64,000 bases of DNA. Origin: Kribbella sp. NBC_01245. GTDB taxonomy: Bacteria > Actinomycetota > Actinomycetes > Propionibacteriales > Kribbellaceae. Positions 62,551 through 64,000 of this stretch are shown piece after piece. A model generated the notes under the pieces. That model was given only the letters and a program-made list of their open reading frames with translations, searched no databases and was not told where the DNA came from. Every line of letters begins with the position of its first letter. Position 1 is the first letter of the stretch. The stretch covers positions 620,001-684,000 of the forward strand of contig NZ_CP108487.1 of NCBI RefSeq assembly GCF_036226525.1. The letters run 5' to 3'. The position numbers were made by a program, and so were the translations under genes.

Positions 62551-63885
62551 ATGACTGCGTTGGACCTTGTCATCCGGGCTCGCCGTGTGCTGAGTACTGC
62601 GGGCGAGGGACCGTTGGTCGTCGGCGTCAAGGACGGCCGGATCGCCGCCATCGAGTCCCACGGCTCCGGGCTCATGGGCGCGGAACTGGTCGAACTGGGC
62701 GACGACGTGGTGCTGATGCCGGGCGTCGTGGACTCTCACGTCCACGTCAACGATCCGGGGCGCACCGACTGGGAGGGCTTCACCAGCGCGACCAAGGCGG
62801 CCGCGGCCGGTGGCGTCACCACGATCATCGATATGCCGCTCAACAGCATCCCGCCGACCTGCGACGTACCGGCTCTTGAGGTGAAGCGGAAGACCGCTCG
62901 CGGTCAGGCGTACGTCGATGTCGGGTTCTGGGGTGGTGCGATTCCTGGCAACGTCGCTTCGCTGGAGCCCCTGCACGACGCAGGTGTGTTCGGGTTCAAG
63001 TGCTTCCTGCTGCACTCGGGCGTGGACGAGTTCCCGCCGTTGGACTCTGCGCAGCTCGAATTGGCGATGCGCGAGATCAGCTCGTTCAACGGGTTGTTGA
63101 TCGTGCACGCCGAAGACGCCCACGGGATCGACGCCGCGCCTGTTGCGGACGGGGATAGCTACCTCGGCTTCTTGCGCTCGCGGCCGCGCGAGGCGGAGAA
63201 CGTCGCGGTTGCGGAGGTGATCGAGCTCGCGCGCCGGACTGGATGCCGGGTGCACATCCTGCACGTGTCCAGCGCCGACGTCCTGCCCTTGCTGGCCGCT
63301 GCTCGCCGCGACGGCGTCCCGATCACCGCCGAGACTTGCCCGCATTACCTGACGTTCTGCGCGGAGGAGATCCCGGATGGCGCGACGCAGTACAAGTGCT
63401 GCCCGCCCATCCGCGAAGCCGAGAACCGCGAGCTGCTCTGGCAGGGTTTGCGGGACGGGCTGATCGACCTGGTGGTCTCGGATCACTCGCCGTCGACGGT
63501 CGACCTCAAACACCTGGACACCGGCGACTTCGGTACGGCCTGGGGCGGTATCGCCTCGTTGCAGCTCGGCCTGCCGGCGGTGTGGACCGAGGCGCGCGAG
63601 CGTGGCTTCAGCCTGGCCGACGTCGCCCGCTGGATGTGCCAGACACCTGGCGCGCTTCTGGTCGGTAAGGGTCGGATCGAGATCGGGTACGACGCGGACT
63701 TCTGCGTCTTCGCGCCCGACGACTCGTTCGTGGTCGACGTCAACGCCCTCCACCACAAGAACGCCATCACGCCGTACGCCGGGCGGACGCTCGCCGGCGT
63801 AGTCCGCAGCACCTGGCTGCGCGGCAAACCCATCGACCTCAACGCCGACCCGGTCGGCCGATTGCTTTCGCGAGGAGACCAATGA
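62551..63885 (+). CDS. allB: Allantoinase
   Basis: 444 residues. Metal-site motifs VDSHVHVNDPGRTDWEGF, carboxylated Lys in GFKCFLLHSG, LLIVHAEDAHG, VHILHVSSADVLPLL and VVSDHSPSTVDLK. Hydrolyses allantoin to allantoate. No clear ribosome site precedes the ATG: the element's left end occupies that region, so the native 5' leader seems to have been replaced. Overlaps the following gene by 4 bases. Confidence 0.95.
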   Translation: MTALDLVIRARRVLSTAGEGPLVVGVKDGRIAAIESHGSGLMGAELVELGDDVVLMPGVVDSHVHVNDPGRTDWEGFTSATKAAAAGGVTTIIDMPLNSIPPTCDVPALEVKRKTARGQAYVDVGFWGGAIPGNVASLEPLHDAGVFGFKCFLLHSGVDEFPPLDSAQLELAMREISSFNGLLIVHAEDAHGIDAAPVADGDSYLGFLRSRPREAENVAVAEVIELARRTGCRVHILHVSSADVLPLLAAARRDGVPITAETCPHYLTFCAEEIPDGATQYKCCPPIREAENRELLWQGLRDGLIDLVVSDHSPSTVDLKHLDTGDFGTAWGGIASLQLGLPAVWTEARERGFSLADVARWMCQTPGALLVGKGRIEIGYDADFCVFAPDDSFVVDVNALHHKNAITPYAGRTLAGVVRSTWLRGKPIDLNADPVGRLLSRGDQ

Positions 63886-64000
63886 ACCAGCCGCGCTATT
63901 ACTCACCGACGGGCGGGCATCCCGCGCAGACCGAGCTGACCACCGACCGCGCAGTCTTCACCGAGGCGTACGCCGTACTCCCGCGCGGCACGATGCGCGA
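63882..64000 (+). CDS. Ureidoglycine aminohydrolase-type cupin protein (5' end only)
   Basis: 39 residues before the window ends. MNQPRYYSPTGGHPAQTEL followed by TDRAVFTEAYAVLPRGTMR matches, as I recall it, the start of actinobacterial (S)-ureidoglycine aminohydrolases (AllE/UGlyAH; sometimes annotated bifunctional with allantoicase). It would act after allantoate in ring-nitrogen release. It overlaps the allantoinase stop, consistent with the pathway order. Confidence 0.75.
   Translation, partial: MNQPRYYSPTGGHPAQTELTTDRAVFTEAYAVLPRGTMR

Noticed and set aside
62519..62551. Possible TTCC-type operator before allantoinase
   Set aside because: Only the left half (ATTTCCAC) matches, and it belongs to the TnpB element's end sequence.

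Overview
The window is high-GC DNA with dense, short-gapped operons, GTG starts and start/stop overlaps. It carries AfsR/SARP, ECF42, PucR and factor-independent uricase genes. This points to an actinomycete. A Nocardioidales/Kribbella-like organism is my best guess, from codon style and gene mix only, and is not proven.

Layout. 1-1.5 kb: end of a CUT2-type sugar importer (ATPase tail plus permease). 1.5-2.27 kb: a gene-free stretch full of inverted and tandem repeats. 2.1-5.8 kb: the most unusual locus. It has a 41-residue secreted peptide, a MauE-like membrane protein, a MauD-like thioredoxin, an ABC exporter, a strong terminator and, convergent, a 66-residue peptide with six cysteines and two tryptophans. 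The cysteine-rich half of that peptide resembles a shrunken methylamine dehydrogenase light chain (MauA). An almost identical 18-base motif lies upstream of both peptide genes. 5.9-11.4 kb: Rieske oxygenase, a hypothetical protein, a cupin, a TlpA lipoprotein, CcdA and malate synthase. 11.6-17.5 kb: a CitA/CitB-type two-component system divergent from tctCBA and a universal stress gene. 17.7-27.3 kb: L,D-transpeptidase, secreted and membrane proteins, a frameshifted AfsR-type regulator, VOC protein, flavin disulfide reductase, ArsR-type regulator, MDR reductase and a MobA-like protein. 27.3-33 kb: a PaoABC-like molybdenum hydroxylase with XdhC and an AraC regulator. 33-39 kb: SPW protein, TetR, and a sugar importer with a LacI regulator.

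39-64 kb is largely one purine-salvage-to-central-metabolism region. It holds an IclR regulator beside a HpcH/DUF6986-like aldolase, 8-oxoguanine deaminase, and a long minus-strand operon: xanthine permease fused to an OHCU-decarboxylase domain, XdhA, XdhB, XdhC, guanine deaminase, OHCU decarboxylase, HIU hydrolase, uricase. PucR follows, then the plus-strand operon hydroxypyruvate isomerase, tartronate semialdehyde reductase, glyoxylate carboligase, glycerate kinase, then allantoinase and the start of ureidoglycine aminohydrolase. Together these take guanine, xanthine and urate through allantoin to glyoxylate and on to glycerate phosphate. A solo TnpB element sits between glycerate kinase and allantoinase. 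An ECF42 sigma factor with its DGPF partner is also in this part.

Several intergenic gaps carry members of dispersed palindromic repeat families: long perfect hairpins with covarying arms, a TCATCGG-CCCTT dimer, and a GCGAGTGGTC element. No tRNA, rRNA or CRISPR array was recognised.
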